Assembly (NCBI RefSeq): GCF_037023755.1
Contig: NZ_CP146100.1
Coordinates: 4,557,501 to 4,621,500, forward strand
Source: Saccharopolyspora sp. SCSIO 74807
GTDB lineage: Bacteria > Actinomycetota > Actinomycetes > Mycobacteriales > Pseudonocardiaceae
Direction: 5' to 3'
DNA: 64,000 bases
In this document: one piece after another, positions 49,632-57,910 of the stretch
Layout: each line of letters begins with the position of its first letter
Position numbering within the stretch: position 1 is the first letter of the stretch
Program-made: the position numbers and the translations under genes
The notes under the pieces: model-generated
Seen by the model: only the letters and a program-made list of their open reading frames with translations
What the model was told of the DNA's origin: nothing
Databases searched by the model: none

Positions 49632-50626
49632 GCCGCCGCAACCGCTTCCGGAACAACCCATTGGCGGTGGGCACGGGCGGAATCGTCGTCCTGCTGCTGT
49701 TGCTCGGGACGGTGGTGGCGGTCCCGCAGCTGTCGTTCCGGCTGCGAACCCGCGAGTACACCGCGGAATTCGCGAACGCGGCCGGGCTCACCACCGATGC
49801 GCAGGTGCATGTCGCGGGTGTCCCGGCGGGACGGATTAGTGCGATGGAGCTCGCCGGTGACCGGGTGCGGGTGCGGTTCCGGCTGGACCGGTCGCAGCGT
49901 CTCGGCGAGGCGACCTCGGCCTCGGTCCGGCTCGCCACGGTGATGGGCACCCGCTACTTGGCGATCGAGCCGGCGGGGATGGGCGAATTGCCCGCCGGGG
50001 CGGTGATTCCGCGTGACAGGACGCGAGTTCCGTACAGTTTGGACGAGCTCGGCTCGGACGCTACCGGCACCACCGAAGAACTCGACCTCGGTGCGCTGCG
50101 CGGAATGATGCGCACGTTGCAGCAGACGACTCCGGAGGATCCGGAACTGCTCGGCCGGGCGCTCACCGGCATCAGCGGCGCTGCCGAGCTGGTGGGCCGG
50201 CACGATCAGCAGCTCGACCAGCTGCTGCACGGCGCCCGGTCGACCACATCGGCGCTGGTGTCCCAACAGGACACGCTCGTGCAGCTGCTCGGTGACGCGG
50301 ACGTGATCACGCGGACGCTCAGCGAACGACGCGACACGATCCGACAGCTGATCACCGACGTGGAGTCGCTGACCTCCCAGCTGGATGGTTTTCTGGCGGA
50401 CAACTCCGCGAAGCTCGGCCCGCTGCTGACCGACCTGCACGCGATCACCGCGGCGCTGCGCCGCGATGAGCGGGCGATCGGGGAGACCATCGCGAAGCTC
50501 GCCCCCGCCGGGAAGTCGCTGGCGAACGCGACCGGCAACGGATCTTGGGGCGACGTCTCCGGGCCCGCGGGACCGTTGCCGGACAACCTGTTGTGCGTGG
50601 CCGGACTTGTCGAGGGGTGCCGATGA
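49628..50626 (+). CDS. mceC: MceC protein of the mce operon
   Basis: A 332-residue protein, ATG 49628 overlapping the mceB stop. N-terminal anchor (about 15-35), MCE domain (about 42-118; AQVHVAGVPAGRISAMELAG), long coiled region, and a C-terminal cysteine pair near LLCVAGLVEGCR. The third ring subunit. No unusual feature is visible. Confidence 0.92.
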   Translation: MSRRNRFRNNPLAVGTGGIVVLLLLLGTVVAVPQLSFRLRTREYTAEFANAAGLTTDAQVHVAGVPAGRISAMELAGDRVRVRFRLDRSQRLGEATSASVRLATVMGTRYLAIEPAGMGELPAGAVIPRDRTRVPYSLDELGSDATGTTEELDLGALRGMMRTLQQTTPEDPELLGRALTGISGAAELVGRHDQQLDQLLHGARSTTSALVSQQDTLVQLLGDADVITRTLSERRDTIRQLITDVESLTSQLDGFLADNSAKLGPLLTDLHAITAALRRDERAIGETIAKLAPAGKSLANATGNGSWGDVSGPAGPLPDNLLCVAGLVEGCR

Positions 50627-51714
50627 GCCGGAAATCGCGAATCGTGGCCGTGGCGTGCGCGGTGGCACTGCTGATCGCCGGTGGCTGGTACACGCTGCTG
50701 CGGCCGCAGCGGGTGCACACCGTATCGGCGGATTTCGCTACTGTGGACGGAATCTACCCGGGCAACAAGGTCCAGGTGCTCGGTGTTCCGGTCGGAGTGG
50801 TGAGATCGCTGCAGCCGCGCGGGCCGGTCGTCCGGGTGACCATGCAGGTGGAGCCGGAAGTCAGCATCCCGGCGGGCGCGCAGGCGTACATCCTGAGTCC
50901 GGCTTTGATCAGCGACCGGTTCGTGGAACTCGGTCCCGGCTACACCGGCGGGCCGAAGCTGCCCGAAGCCGCGGTGATCCCGGCCGAGCGAACGCACTCG
51001 CCGATCCGCTGGGACCAATTGATGTCCTCACTGGACACCGTGGTCGGCGCGTTCGGCCCGGACGGGCTCAACAAGGGTGGCGACCTCGGTTCGACGCTGC
51101 ACCAGGCGGCCACCGCGGTGGACGGCAAAGGCCCGCAGGTGCGCGAAGCGATCGATCGGCTCGCCCGCGCGACCGACGTGGTCGCCGGGAACCGGGAAGA
51201 GCTGGCCGGGCTGATCGGCGATTTGGACGTGCTGGTGCGCACCCTGACCGAGCATCGCGCCACAGTGGACTCGTTGTCCGCGAACGTGCAGCAGGCCGGC
51301 CAGGACTACGGCGCGCAACGGCTCGACCTCAACCGCACCATCGGACGGCTTTCCAGGGCGTTGACCGAAGTGGACGAGCTGGTCCGGGAGCACGGCGATG
51401 AGATCACCGGCAGCGTGCACGACCTGGCGGGCACCACCGGTCAGGTCGCCGCGCAGCGGGAGGCGCTCGGCGAGGTGATGACGATGCTGCCGCTGGTGTT
51501 CGGCAACTTCAGCCGTGCGGTCACCGAGGACGAACGGCTCCGGATCCGGCTGAACATCTCCAGCAACCTTTCGCAGTTCCCCGCCACGGCACGGCTCTGC
51601 GACCGGATTCCGGTGCCGTTGTGCTCGGGACCGGGCATCGTGAACCCGATTCCGTTCCCGCCCGACCTCGATCCGCTGCGCGCGCTGGCCGGCAAGCAGG
51701 GAGGTGGCGGATGA
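50623..51714 (+). CDS. mceD: MceD protein of the mce operon
   Basis: A 363-residue protein, ATG 50623 overlapping the mceC stop. Anchor near residues 5-22, MCE domain with YPGNKVQVLGVPVGVVRSLQ, then helical needle and a C-terminal LCDRIPVPLCSGPG segment with two cysteines. Two ATVD tripeptide-coding stretches at 50740 and 51262 use rare threonine codons within the CCACWGTGGAC motif. Fourth ring subunit. Confidence 0.92.
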   Translation: MSRKSRIVAVACAVALLIAGGWYTLLRPQRVHTVSADFATVDGIYPGNKVQVLGVPVGVVRSLQPRGPVVRVTMQVEPEVSIPAGAQAYILSPALISDRFVELGPGYTGGPKLPEAAVIPAERTHSPIRWDQLMSSLDTVVGAFGPDGLNKGGDLGSTLHQAATAVDGKGPQVREAIDRLARATDVVAGNREELAGLIGDLDVLVRTLTEHRATVDSLSANVQQAGQDYGAQRLDLNRTIGRLSRALTEVDELVREHGDEITGSVHDLAGTTGQVAAQREALGEVMTMLPLVFGNFSRAVTEDERLRIRLNISSNLSQFPATARLCDRIPVPLCSGPGIVNPIPFPPDLDPLRALAGKQGGGG

Positions 51715-52757
51715 GCAAGGCGGTCAAGGCCTCCGCCGTGCTGATCGCGGTGCTGCTGACGAGCTCGTGCGGCCTGAGCCTGCACAATCTGCCGCTCGGC
51801 CGTGCAGCCGGGGGAGATTCCTACCGCGTGACGGCGGTGTTCGACGACGTGTCGAACCTTCCGATCGGGGGAGCGGTCCGGGTCGGCCAAGCCACGGTGG
51901 GCAAGGTCAACCAGTTGTCCACAAGGGACTTCAAGGCGTTCGTGGTGCTGGATCTGGACAAGAACGTCCCGCTGCCCCGCGACACCGCGGCGCGCCTGGA
52001 GCTGACTTCCGCGCTCGGTGAGCAATTCGTCGCGCTGGAACCGGGACCGGATCCGCACCCGCTCGGCGAAGGCGACCGGTTGACCGAGACCTCGCGCGGC
52101 CCGGACTTGGAGAACACCTTGGCCGCGCTGGGCACCGTGCTCGGCGGCAGCGGCCTCGACCAGGCCCGCACCGTGGTCACCGAGCTCAACACCGCCATCG
52201 GCGGCCGGGAGCGGAAGGTGCGCGACCTGCTGCACCGGCTCGACGAGCTGTTGACCGAAGTGGACTCGCATCGCGCCGAGTTCGACACCACGATCGACTC
52301 GCTGCACCGGCTCTCCGCCGAGACCGCGGCCAACACCCCGCTGCTGGAGTCCGCGCTGCGCGACCTCGACCCGGCCGTGCAGACCTTGCTGAGCCAGCGC
52401 GGGCAATTCGAGCAGCTGCTGAGCAAGGTCACCGAACTCGGGCGCAGCAGCGACGCTGTGGTCCGCGAAGCCGGGCCCGCGTTCACCAGGCAACTCGACC
52501 AGTTGCGTCCGGTGCTGGATTCGCTGGCCGGGTTCAACGGCGACGTCGCGGGCACGCTGGACCAGTTGCGGCTGTTCCAGCAGCGCCTCGGCGGAGCGAT
52601 CCCCGGCGACTACCTGAACCTGGACGGCACCCTCGACGTGGCAGGAACCTTGGTTCCGTTGCTGACGGGGCGGAATCCGCCGTTGCCGCCCGGATCGCCC
52701 GCCGCACCGACACCGCCCGGTGATGCCACCGGACTGTTGAGCGGAGGTACCCGATGA
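51711..52757 (+). CDS. mceE: MceE lipoprotein of the mce operon
   Basis: A 348-residue protein, ATG 51711. Lipoprotein signal with lipobox LTSSC at Cys20, which marks the MceE position (the Lpr-like subunit) in every such operon. The MCE domain follows (IGGAVRVGQATVGKVNQLST), then helical region with the LDQLRPVLDSLAGFNGD block. Its lipid anchor may fix the tube at the outer face of the membrane. A proline-rich tail ends the protein. Confidence 0.93.
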   Translation: MSKAVKASAVLIAVLLTSSCGLSLHNLPLGRAAGGDSYRVTAVFDDVSNLPIGGAVRVGQATVGKVNQLSTRDFKAFVVLDLDKNVPLPRDTAARLELTSALGEQFVALEPGPDPHPLGEGDRLTETSRGPDLENTLAALGTVLGGSGLDQARTVVTELNTAIGGRERKVRDLLHRLDELLTEVDSHRAEFDTTIDSLHRLSAETAANTPLLESALRDLDPAVQTLLSQRGQFEQLLSKVTELGRSSDAVVREAGPAFTRQLDQLRPVLDSLAGFNGDVAGTLDQLRLFQQRLGGAIPGDYLNLDGTLDVAGTLVPLLTGRNPPLPPGSPAAPTPPGDATGLLSGGTR

Positions 52758-53953
52758 ACCGCGCGGTGCTGGTCCAGCTGTCGATGTTCGTGGTGATCGC
52801 CTTGGTGTGCGCGGGTTTCGTGTTCAACACCGTCCTCGGTCCGCAGGCCGTGCGCGCGCCGATCCGGGTGGCCGTGCGCCTGCCCGACGCGGCAGGGCTC
52901 GCTCCGACCTCGCAGGTGACCTATCGGGGTGTGCGCACCGGAACGGTCGGGGACGTTCGGATCGACCGGGCAGGGGCGGGCGTGACGCTGGATCTGCTGC
53001 TGGATCCCGGTAGTCGCGTTCCGGCCGATTCCACCGCGCGGATCAGCATGGACACCCCGATGGCGGTGCAGCACCTCGACCTGCAACCGGAAACCGACGG
53101 CCCACCGTACCTTTCGGACGGTGGCGAGATCCGCGCGGAACGCACCAGTGCACCGATGCCGTTGGAGACGCTGCTGGTGCACACCATGCGGCTCGCCGAC
53201 AGCATCGATCCGCACGACGTGCAAGTCCTCTCCGAAGCTGCCTCCACCGGGCTGAACGGCACTGCTCCGCAGCTGCAGCGCGTCCTGGACGGAACTCGCG
53301 ATCTCACGCAGCTGGCCGCGCGGCAGGAACCGAAGATCACGAACCTGATCGAGCACGGGCCGCAAGCGCTCGGTCCCGCTGAGGACCTGCCCGAACTCGC
53401 CGCGTCCATGCGCGACCTCGCCGATCAAGCGGGCGCGCAGGAGCCGCGGATCCGGCAGCTGCTCGATACCGCGCCCGGCACCGCCACCGAAGTGACGAAG
53501 CTGCTGGCGCAGAACCAGCAGGCGGGTTCTGCGCTGCTCGGCAACCTGCTCGGCACTTCGCAAGTCCTCGGTGCACACGTCCCGGCGCTGAAGGAGACGA
53601 TGACCGCGCTGCCGCGGGGACTCGGCGACTTGGGCAGCATCGTGCACGGCGATGTCGCGGACTTCTACCTCGTGGCCGCACAAGGCCCGGTTTGCTACTA
53701 CGGCACCGAACGCCGGATGCCGACCGAGACCGGCCCGCGCGAGCCGCAGCTCGGCTGGAACTGCCCGTCCGGGCCGGGACTGCAACAACGCGGCGCCGAC
53801 AGCGCACCGCGTCCGGGTTCGGCGACGGGCGGGACCACCTCGGCGGTATCGCCTTCCGCACCCGCACCGGAGCCCGCCCCGGCAGGCGCGGGTCAACGGC
53901 AAGTTCTGGGGCCACGACCGTGGTCTTCGATGTTCACCCAAGGAGTTCGATGA
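52754..53953 (+). CDS. mceF: MceF protein of the mce operon
   Basis: A 399-residue protein, ATG 52754 overlapping the mceE stop. Anchor at about residues 7-25; MCE domain with TSQVTYRGVRTGTVGDVRID. The tail is extended and rich in P, A and S. The last of the six ring subunits. A single cysteine pair (VCYYG and NCPSG) could form a disulfide. Confidence 0.92.
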   Translation: MNRAVLVQLSMFVVIALVCAGFVFNTVLGPQAVRAPIRVAVRLPDAAGLAPTSQVTYRGVRTGTVGDVRIDRAGAGVTLDLLLDPGSRVPADSTARISMDTPMAVQHLDLQPETDGPPYLSDGGEIRAERTSAPMPLETLLVHTMRLADSIDPHDVQVLSEAASTGLNGTAPQLQRVLDGTRDLTQLAARQEPKITNLIEHGPQALGPAEDLPELAASMRDLADQAGAQEPRIRQLLDTAPGTATEVTKLLAQNQQAGSALLGNLLGTSQVLGAHVPALKETMTALPRGLGDLGSIVHGDVADFYLVAAQGPVCYYGTERRMPTETGPREPQLGWNCPSGPGLQQRGADSAPRPGSATGGTTSAVSPSAPAPEPAPAGAGQRQVLGPRPWSSMFTQGVR

Positions 53954-54738
53954 TGCTCAGCGACCGAGCGGACCTCGATGGCAAGCGCCGCGCGGCGGAC
54001 GATTCCGAGCCGGACGAGGCGGCTTCGGGTCAACGGCCATCGGTGCCGGAGACGCGTGCGGACGCTGCCGAAGGCGGGGCCGTGCACGTCGCGGCGGCGG
54101 ATGATGTGACCACTGTGGATGAGTCCGATCCCGGATCGGAGGTCGCAACGGCGCCCGCCGCAAGCTCCGCAGCGGAAGAACGGTCGAGCAGCGCGGAAAG
54201 CGTAGCGGGGTCCAGTGTGGACTCGCGAGCCACCGAAGGCCGTTTCCGCCGGTTGTTCTCGGCACTGCGCAGACCGCCGGTCTTGGCGACGACGCTGGTC
54301 GTCCTGCTGCTGGCCGCCGGGCTCGCCTACACCGGAACGCAACTGTGGCAGCGCGACGCGCAGGACTCGGCGCGGGAGAGCGCGATCGCTTCCGCGCGGC
54401 AGTACGCGCTGGCGCTGACCAGCTACGATCACCGCGACCTGGAGGGGAATTTCCGCACCGTCACGGACAATTCGTCGCCGGCCTTCGCGCGCCAGTACAA
54501 GCAGGTCAGCGACGGGCTCACCCAGCTCATCCAGCAGTACCAGGCGACATCTCGCGGCAACGTGCTCAACCAGGGCGTGGTCGAGGCGGACGAGGACCGC
54601 GCAGTGCTCGTGCTGTTCGTCGACCAGAGCATCACCAACACCAACAACCCGCAGCCGCGGGTGGACCGCACCCGGATGCAGATGACGCTGAGCCGTCCCG
54701 CGGACCGCTGGCTGATCGAGGACGTCCGGTTGGTGTGA
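53950..54738 (+). CDS. Mce-associated membrane protein (Mam)
   Basis: A 262-residue protein. ATG 53950 (or 53953) overlaps the mceF stop and follows AAGGAG. The first 100 residues are acidic, low-complexity and cytoplasmic. One membrane helix lies at about 110-130 (VLATTLVVLLLAAGLAYTG). A Mam-type domain follows (about 135-260), with YALALTSYDHRDLEGNFRTV, FARQYKQV and a final RWLIEDVRLV. Such proteins stabilise Mce complexes in mycobacteria, where several mam genes end the operon; only one is present here. Confidence 0.88.
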   Translation: MMLSDRADLDGKRRAADDSEPDEAASGQRPSVPETRADAAEGGAVHVAAADDVTTVDESDPGSEVATAPAASSAAEERSSSAESVAGSSVDSRATEGRFRRLFSALRRPPVLATTLVVLLLAAGLAYTGTQLWQRDAQDSARESAIASARQYALALTSYDHRDLEGNFRTVTDNSSPAFARQYKQVSDGLTQLIQQYQATSRGNVLNQGVVEADEDRAVLVLFVDQSITNTNNPQPRVDRTRMQMTLSRPADRWLIEDVRLV

Positions 54739-54814
54739 GGAGTCCATTCGGGACGATAGCGGTGCCCCGCGACGAGACCCTCAGCGGTCCGCTAGCCGCG
54801 GTGTCGGCTCCGCA

Positions 54815-55462
54815 TCACAGCAAACCCGACTGCGAAGCCTTGGTGATGAGCTGGATCCTGTTGCGCGCGCCCAGTTTGCGCATCGCGTTGCGCAGGTAAC
54901 CGGCGGTGGTGTGCCGGGTCAGGCCGAGTTGCGCGGCGATCTCCGGGGTGGTCAGCCCGGCCGCGGCCTGGCGCACCACGTCGTACTCGCGGCGGGTCAG
55001 GCCGGTGTCGTAGAGCCGGGCCTTCAGATGCGATGAGGCCCGCTCGCCCACCCGCGGATCGAAGATCCCGACACCGTGCACCGCTTTGCGCACGGCCGTG
55101 ACGAGATCGGTGCCACCGGCGTCCTTGAGCAGGCAGCCGTCGACGCCCGCGTCGAGCGTCGCCTGCAGCGCCGCGTGCTCGCGGTAGGCGGTGAACAGCA
55201 GAATCCGGGTGGCGGCGGCGACTTTCCGGAACCGGCCGACGACTTCGCTGGCCAGCGCGTCCGGCAGCCGCAAGTCCAGCAGCACGATGTCGGGCTGCTC
55301 GCGTTCGGCGAGCGCGAGCCCGCCCGCGGCGTCCGGCGCGCTGCCGACCACCCGGATCGCCGGGTCGTCGCGCAGCAGCAGGCGGACTCCGTCGAGCACG
55401 ACGGGGTGATCGTCGACGACCGCGACCCGGACGGTGTTCGCGGTCACGGCGTCGGCATCCAT
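54815..55462 (-). CDS. NarL/LuxR-type response regulator
   Basis: A 215-residue regulator. Receiver domain (about 12-125): VVDDHP with the acidic pocket, phospho-acceptor Asp in VLLDLRLP near residue 61, and the conserved lysine in CLLKDAG. The LuxR helix-turn-helix is at about 150-205 (LTRREYDVVRQAAAGLTTPE, IAAQLGLTRHTTAGYLRNAM). ATG 55462 overlaps the histidine kinase stop by 19 bases, so the pair is co-transcribed from the kinase side. Targets are not evident from the neighbours. Confidence 0.92.
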   Translation of the reverse strand: MDADAVTANTVRVAVVDDHPVVLDGVRLLLRDDPAIRVVGSAPDAAGGLALAEREQPDIVLLDLRLPDALASEVVGRFRKVAAATRILLFTAYREHAALQATLDAGVDGCLLKDAGGTDLVTAVRKAVHGVGIFDPRVGERASSHLKARLYDTGLTRREYDVVRQAAAGLTTPEIAAQLGLTRHTTAGYLRNAMRKLGARNRIQLITKASQSGLL

Positions 55463-56628
55463 ACCCGCACCGTCAACCCGCCATCCTCGTTGACCACAGT
55501 GGACAACGTACCGCCGAGCGCACCGACCCGGTCGGCGGCCGAACGCAAGCCGATGCCGCCGGAATCCCGCACGCCCGCACCGTCGCCGTCATCCGCCACC
55601 GACACCGCCATGCCGCCGTCCAGCGCCACCGAACTGATCAGCACCGAGGACGCGCTGGAGTGCTTTTCCACGTTCAGCAGTGCTTCGCGCGCGACCGCGA
55701 GCAGCACGCTGCCCCGTTGCGGGTCACATTCGGTTACCGGTCCGATCTCGACGGATTGCGCCGAGATTCCGGTTCGCTTGCCGAACTCCGCGCAATCGCG
55801 GGTGAGCGCCGCGGCCAGCCTTCCCGCCGGCGGCTCGTCGTGGTCCAGGGCGTGCACGGATTCGCGGAACGTGGAAGCCGTTTCGGCCAGCTGGTCCTGC
55901 AGCGAATCCAGGCGGGCGAGCAGATCCGCCGCCTCACCGCCGACCGAATTGCGCAGATCCCGCAATTCCGCGCCCATCCGGAACAGCTGGGCACCTACCG
56001 AGTCGTGCAGCTCGGATGCCATTCTCCGGCGCTCCGCGGAAACCGCGCTCTGCCGCTGCCGCTCGGCCGCCGACGCCGTCTGCAGCGCCAGCGCGCCGGT
56101 TCCCGCGATCTCCAAGGCGGTGTCCAGCTGCCGGTCGCTGAACCCGACGGGCTCGCGCATCGCCGCGTACAGCACGCCCTGCGTGCGGCCGTCGAGCATC
56201 ATCGGCACCGCCATCATGCTGCGGACGTCGTCGGCCGAGATGGGGACGTCGAAGTCGTGCGTGATCAGATCGGAGCGCCGGTAATCGTCGACCCAGACCG
56301 GTTCGAGCCGCTCGTAGACCCGGCCGCCGAGCCCGAGGCCGATCGGCACGTGCAGGTCGTGCAGGGTCGAGCCGGGCGTTGCGTCGCCCTGCCACAGCCC
56401 GTCCCACTGCCGCAGCACGAGCAGTTCCTCGGACTCCGCGAGCCCGGCGAGTCCGATGTGCACACCGCACTCCTCGCGCACCCGCTTCGCCAGCCCGCGC
56501 AGCGCCGCCGCCCGGTCCAGCAGGTCGAGCACCTGCGCGTGCGAACCGAGCAGCTCGCCGAACCGCAGCGCCCGCTCCGCAGGCGGATCCGGACGGTTCG
56601 CCCGCGTCGCCTTCGTTCCCCACCGCAT
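55444..56628 (-). CDS. Soluble sensor histidine kinase, GAF domain, HisKA_3 (DesK/NarX type)
   Basis: A 394-residue kinase, partner of the response regulator. No membrane helix. An N-terminal GAF domain covers about residues 15-185 (VHIGLAGLAESEELLVLRQW and VPIGLGLGGRVYE). The HisKA_3 dimerisation segment has the phospho-acceptor histidine in ASELHDSVGAQLFRMG near residue 215. The HATPase with AREALLNVEKHS, DDGDGAG and GGIGLRSAADRV follows. ATG 56628 is chosen; extensions to 56745 look unlike the family. The GAF domain may bind a heme or small ligand, as in DevS, but no heme ligand is evident. Confidence 0.9.
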   Translation of the reverse strand: MRWGTKATRANRPDPPAERALRFGELLGSHAQVLDLLDRAAALRGLAKRVREECGVHIGLAGLAESEELLVLRQWDGLWQGDATPGSTLHDLHVPIGLGLGGRVYERLEPVWVDDYRRSDLITHDFDVPISADDVRSMMAVPMMLDGRTQGVLYAAMREPVGFSDRQLDTALEIAGTGALALQTASAAERQRQSAVSAERRRMASELHDSVGAQLFRMGAELRDLRNSVGGEAADLLARLDSLQDQLAETASTFRESVHALDHDEPPAGRLAAALTRDCAEFGKRTGISAQSVEIGPVTECDPQRGSVLLAVAREALLNVEKHSSASSVLISSVALDGGMAVSVADDGDGAGVRDSGGIGLRSAADRVGALGGTLSTVVNEDGGLTVRVWMPTP

Positions 56629-56967
56629 CCGGAGCCGAAGCCTAGGCGGTGCGTCCGCGGTATCCAACCCCTCAACTGAGGGGGCCAGGTCACACGGCGT
56701 CCTTGACCGTTCGCAGGGTGCTGTCAGAGGGTGTGACACACTCAACGCCGAGTCCGAAAGGGATCGAATGGGAACCTGGCCGTCGCGGGCCGGAAAAACC
56801 GGGCAAACTCCCGGATCGGCGCAAGCGGTGGCGAATTCCCGTCCACTTCGGACTTCTGGCAGCGTGTAGTCGATTCAGCTTCATCCACATCGGTAATGCG
56901 GGGCCGCCCGTCTGGCCGGCGGAATCGGCGCACTCCGCATCCACGAACCGCAAAAGGAAGTACGGCA

Positions 56968-57597
56968 ATGGCAACCGGGACCGAAGCGCAGGAAACCGAT
57001 CCGCGCGCGGACAGCTCGCAAGACGCCGCCTCGTCGATCGCCGACCCCGGCCCCCTCGGGCTGGCCGCTTTCGCGCTGACCACGTTCGTGCTCAGCGTGT
57101 TCAACGCGGGTCTGCTCAGCGAGGACCTCGAACCGGTGGTGCTGCCGCTGGCCCTGTTCTACGGCGGGCTGGCGCAGCTGCTGGCCGGGATGTGGGAGTT
57201 CCGCAAGGCCAACACGTTCGGCGCGGTCGCGTTCACCTCCTACGGCGCGTTCTGGCTCTCGTTCGCGGCCTACGTCAAGTTCGTCTCCGAGGGTCTCGGC
57301 CCGGACGGGGACAAGGCCACCGCGCTGTTCCTGCTCGCTTGGGGCATCTTCACCGCGTACATGACCGTCGCCGCGCTGCGGGTGAACGTCTCGGTGCTGG
57401 CGGTGTTCGTCGCGCTGACGCTGACGTTCCTGGTGCTGGCCTACGGCGACTTCACCGGTGCGAAGACCGTGGTGCACGCCGGCGGCTACCTCGGGCTGAT
57501 CACCGCGGTGCTGGCCTGGTACGGCTCGTTCGCGGCCGTGGCCAATGCCACCTGGAAGCGCACCCTGCTCCCGGTCGGCCCGCTCGCGCCCCAGTGA
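56968..57597 (+). CDS. GPR1/FUN34/YaaH (SatP) family acetate/succinate permease
   Basis: A 209-residue protein, ATG 56968 after AAAAGGAAG. Six membrane helices; the family motif NPxPLGL appears as DPGPLGLAAFALTTFVLS near residue 27. The conserved segment FYGGLAQLLAGMWEFRKANT and the SYGAFWLS region follow. Members carry acetate or succinate with protons. The family motif asparagine is an aspartate, which could alter selectivity. The gene stands alone and is followed by a strong terminator. Confidence 0.9.
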   Translation: MATGTEAQETDPRADSSQDAASSIADPGPLGLAAFALTTFVLSVFNAGLLSEDLEPVVLPLALFYGGLAQLLAGMWEFRKANTFGAVAFTSYGAFWLSFAAYVKFVSEGLGPDGDKATALFLLAWGIFTAYMTVAALRVNVSVLAVFVALTLTFLVLAYGDFTGAKTVVHAGGYLGLITAVLAWYGSFAAVANATWKRTLLPVGPLAPQ

Positions 57598-57626
57598 GCG
57601 CGCGCAGCTAGACCGAGCGGACGCTG

Positions 57627-57684
57627 AAGCACCGCCGCACGCTGAGCCGATTCTTCCGGCGCCCAGCGTGCGGCGGTGCTTTTT
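57627..57684 (+). terminator. Strong intrinsic terminator after the acetate permease gene
   Basis: AAGCACCGCCGCACGCTG (57627-57644) pairs perfectly with CAGCGTGCGGCGGTGCTT (57664-57681), followed by TTT. Of the hairpins noted here it has the longest perfect stem. The rest of the 313-base gap (57598-57910) shows no gene. Confidence 0.9.
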
Positions 57685-57910
57685 GCGCGCGGCAGCGGCT
57701 TTTCGGTGCACGGTGACCGAACGTCCGGTCGCTCGCACCGTATGGGGTAGTGCCGTTGCGCTGAGTTGATGAGATCGAGCCCGGTGCCGCGGCTCGTGTT
57801 TGAACCGCGACGCACTTCGGTCCATGATCCGGCGAGGCCGTCCGCACACTCCGGGAGCTGCCGAGGACGTGGTGCGCAGGTGCACGGACGTACCGGCCGG
57901 AGGAGGAGCT

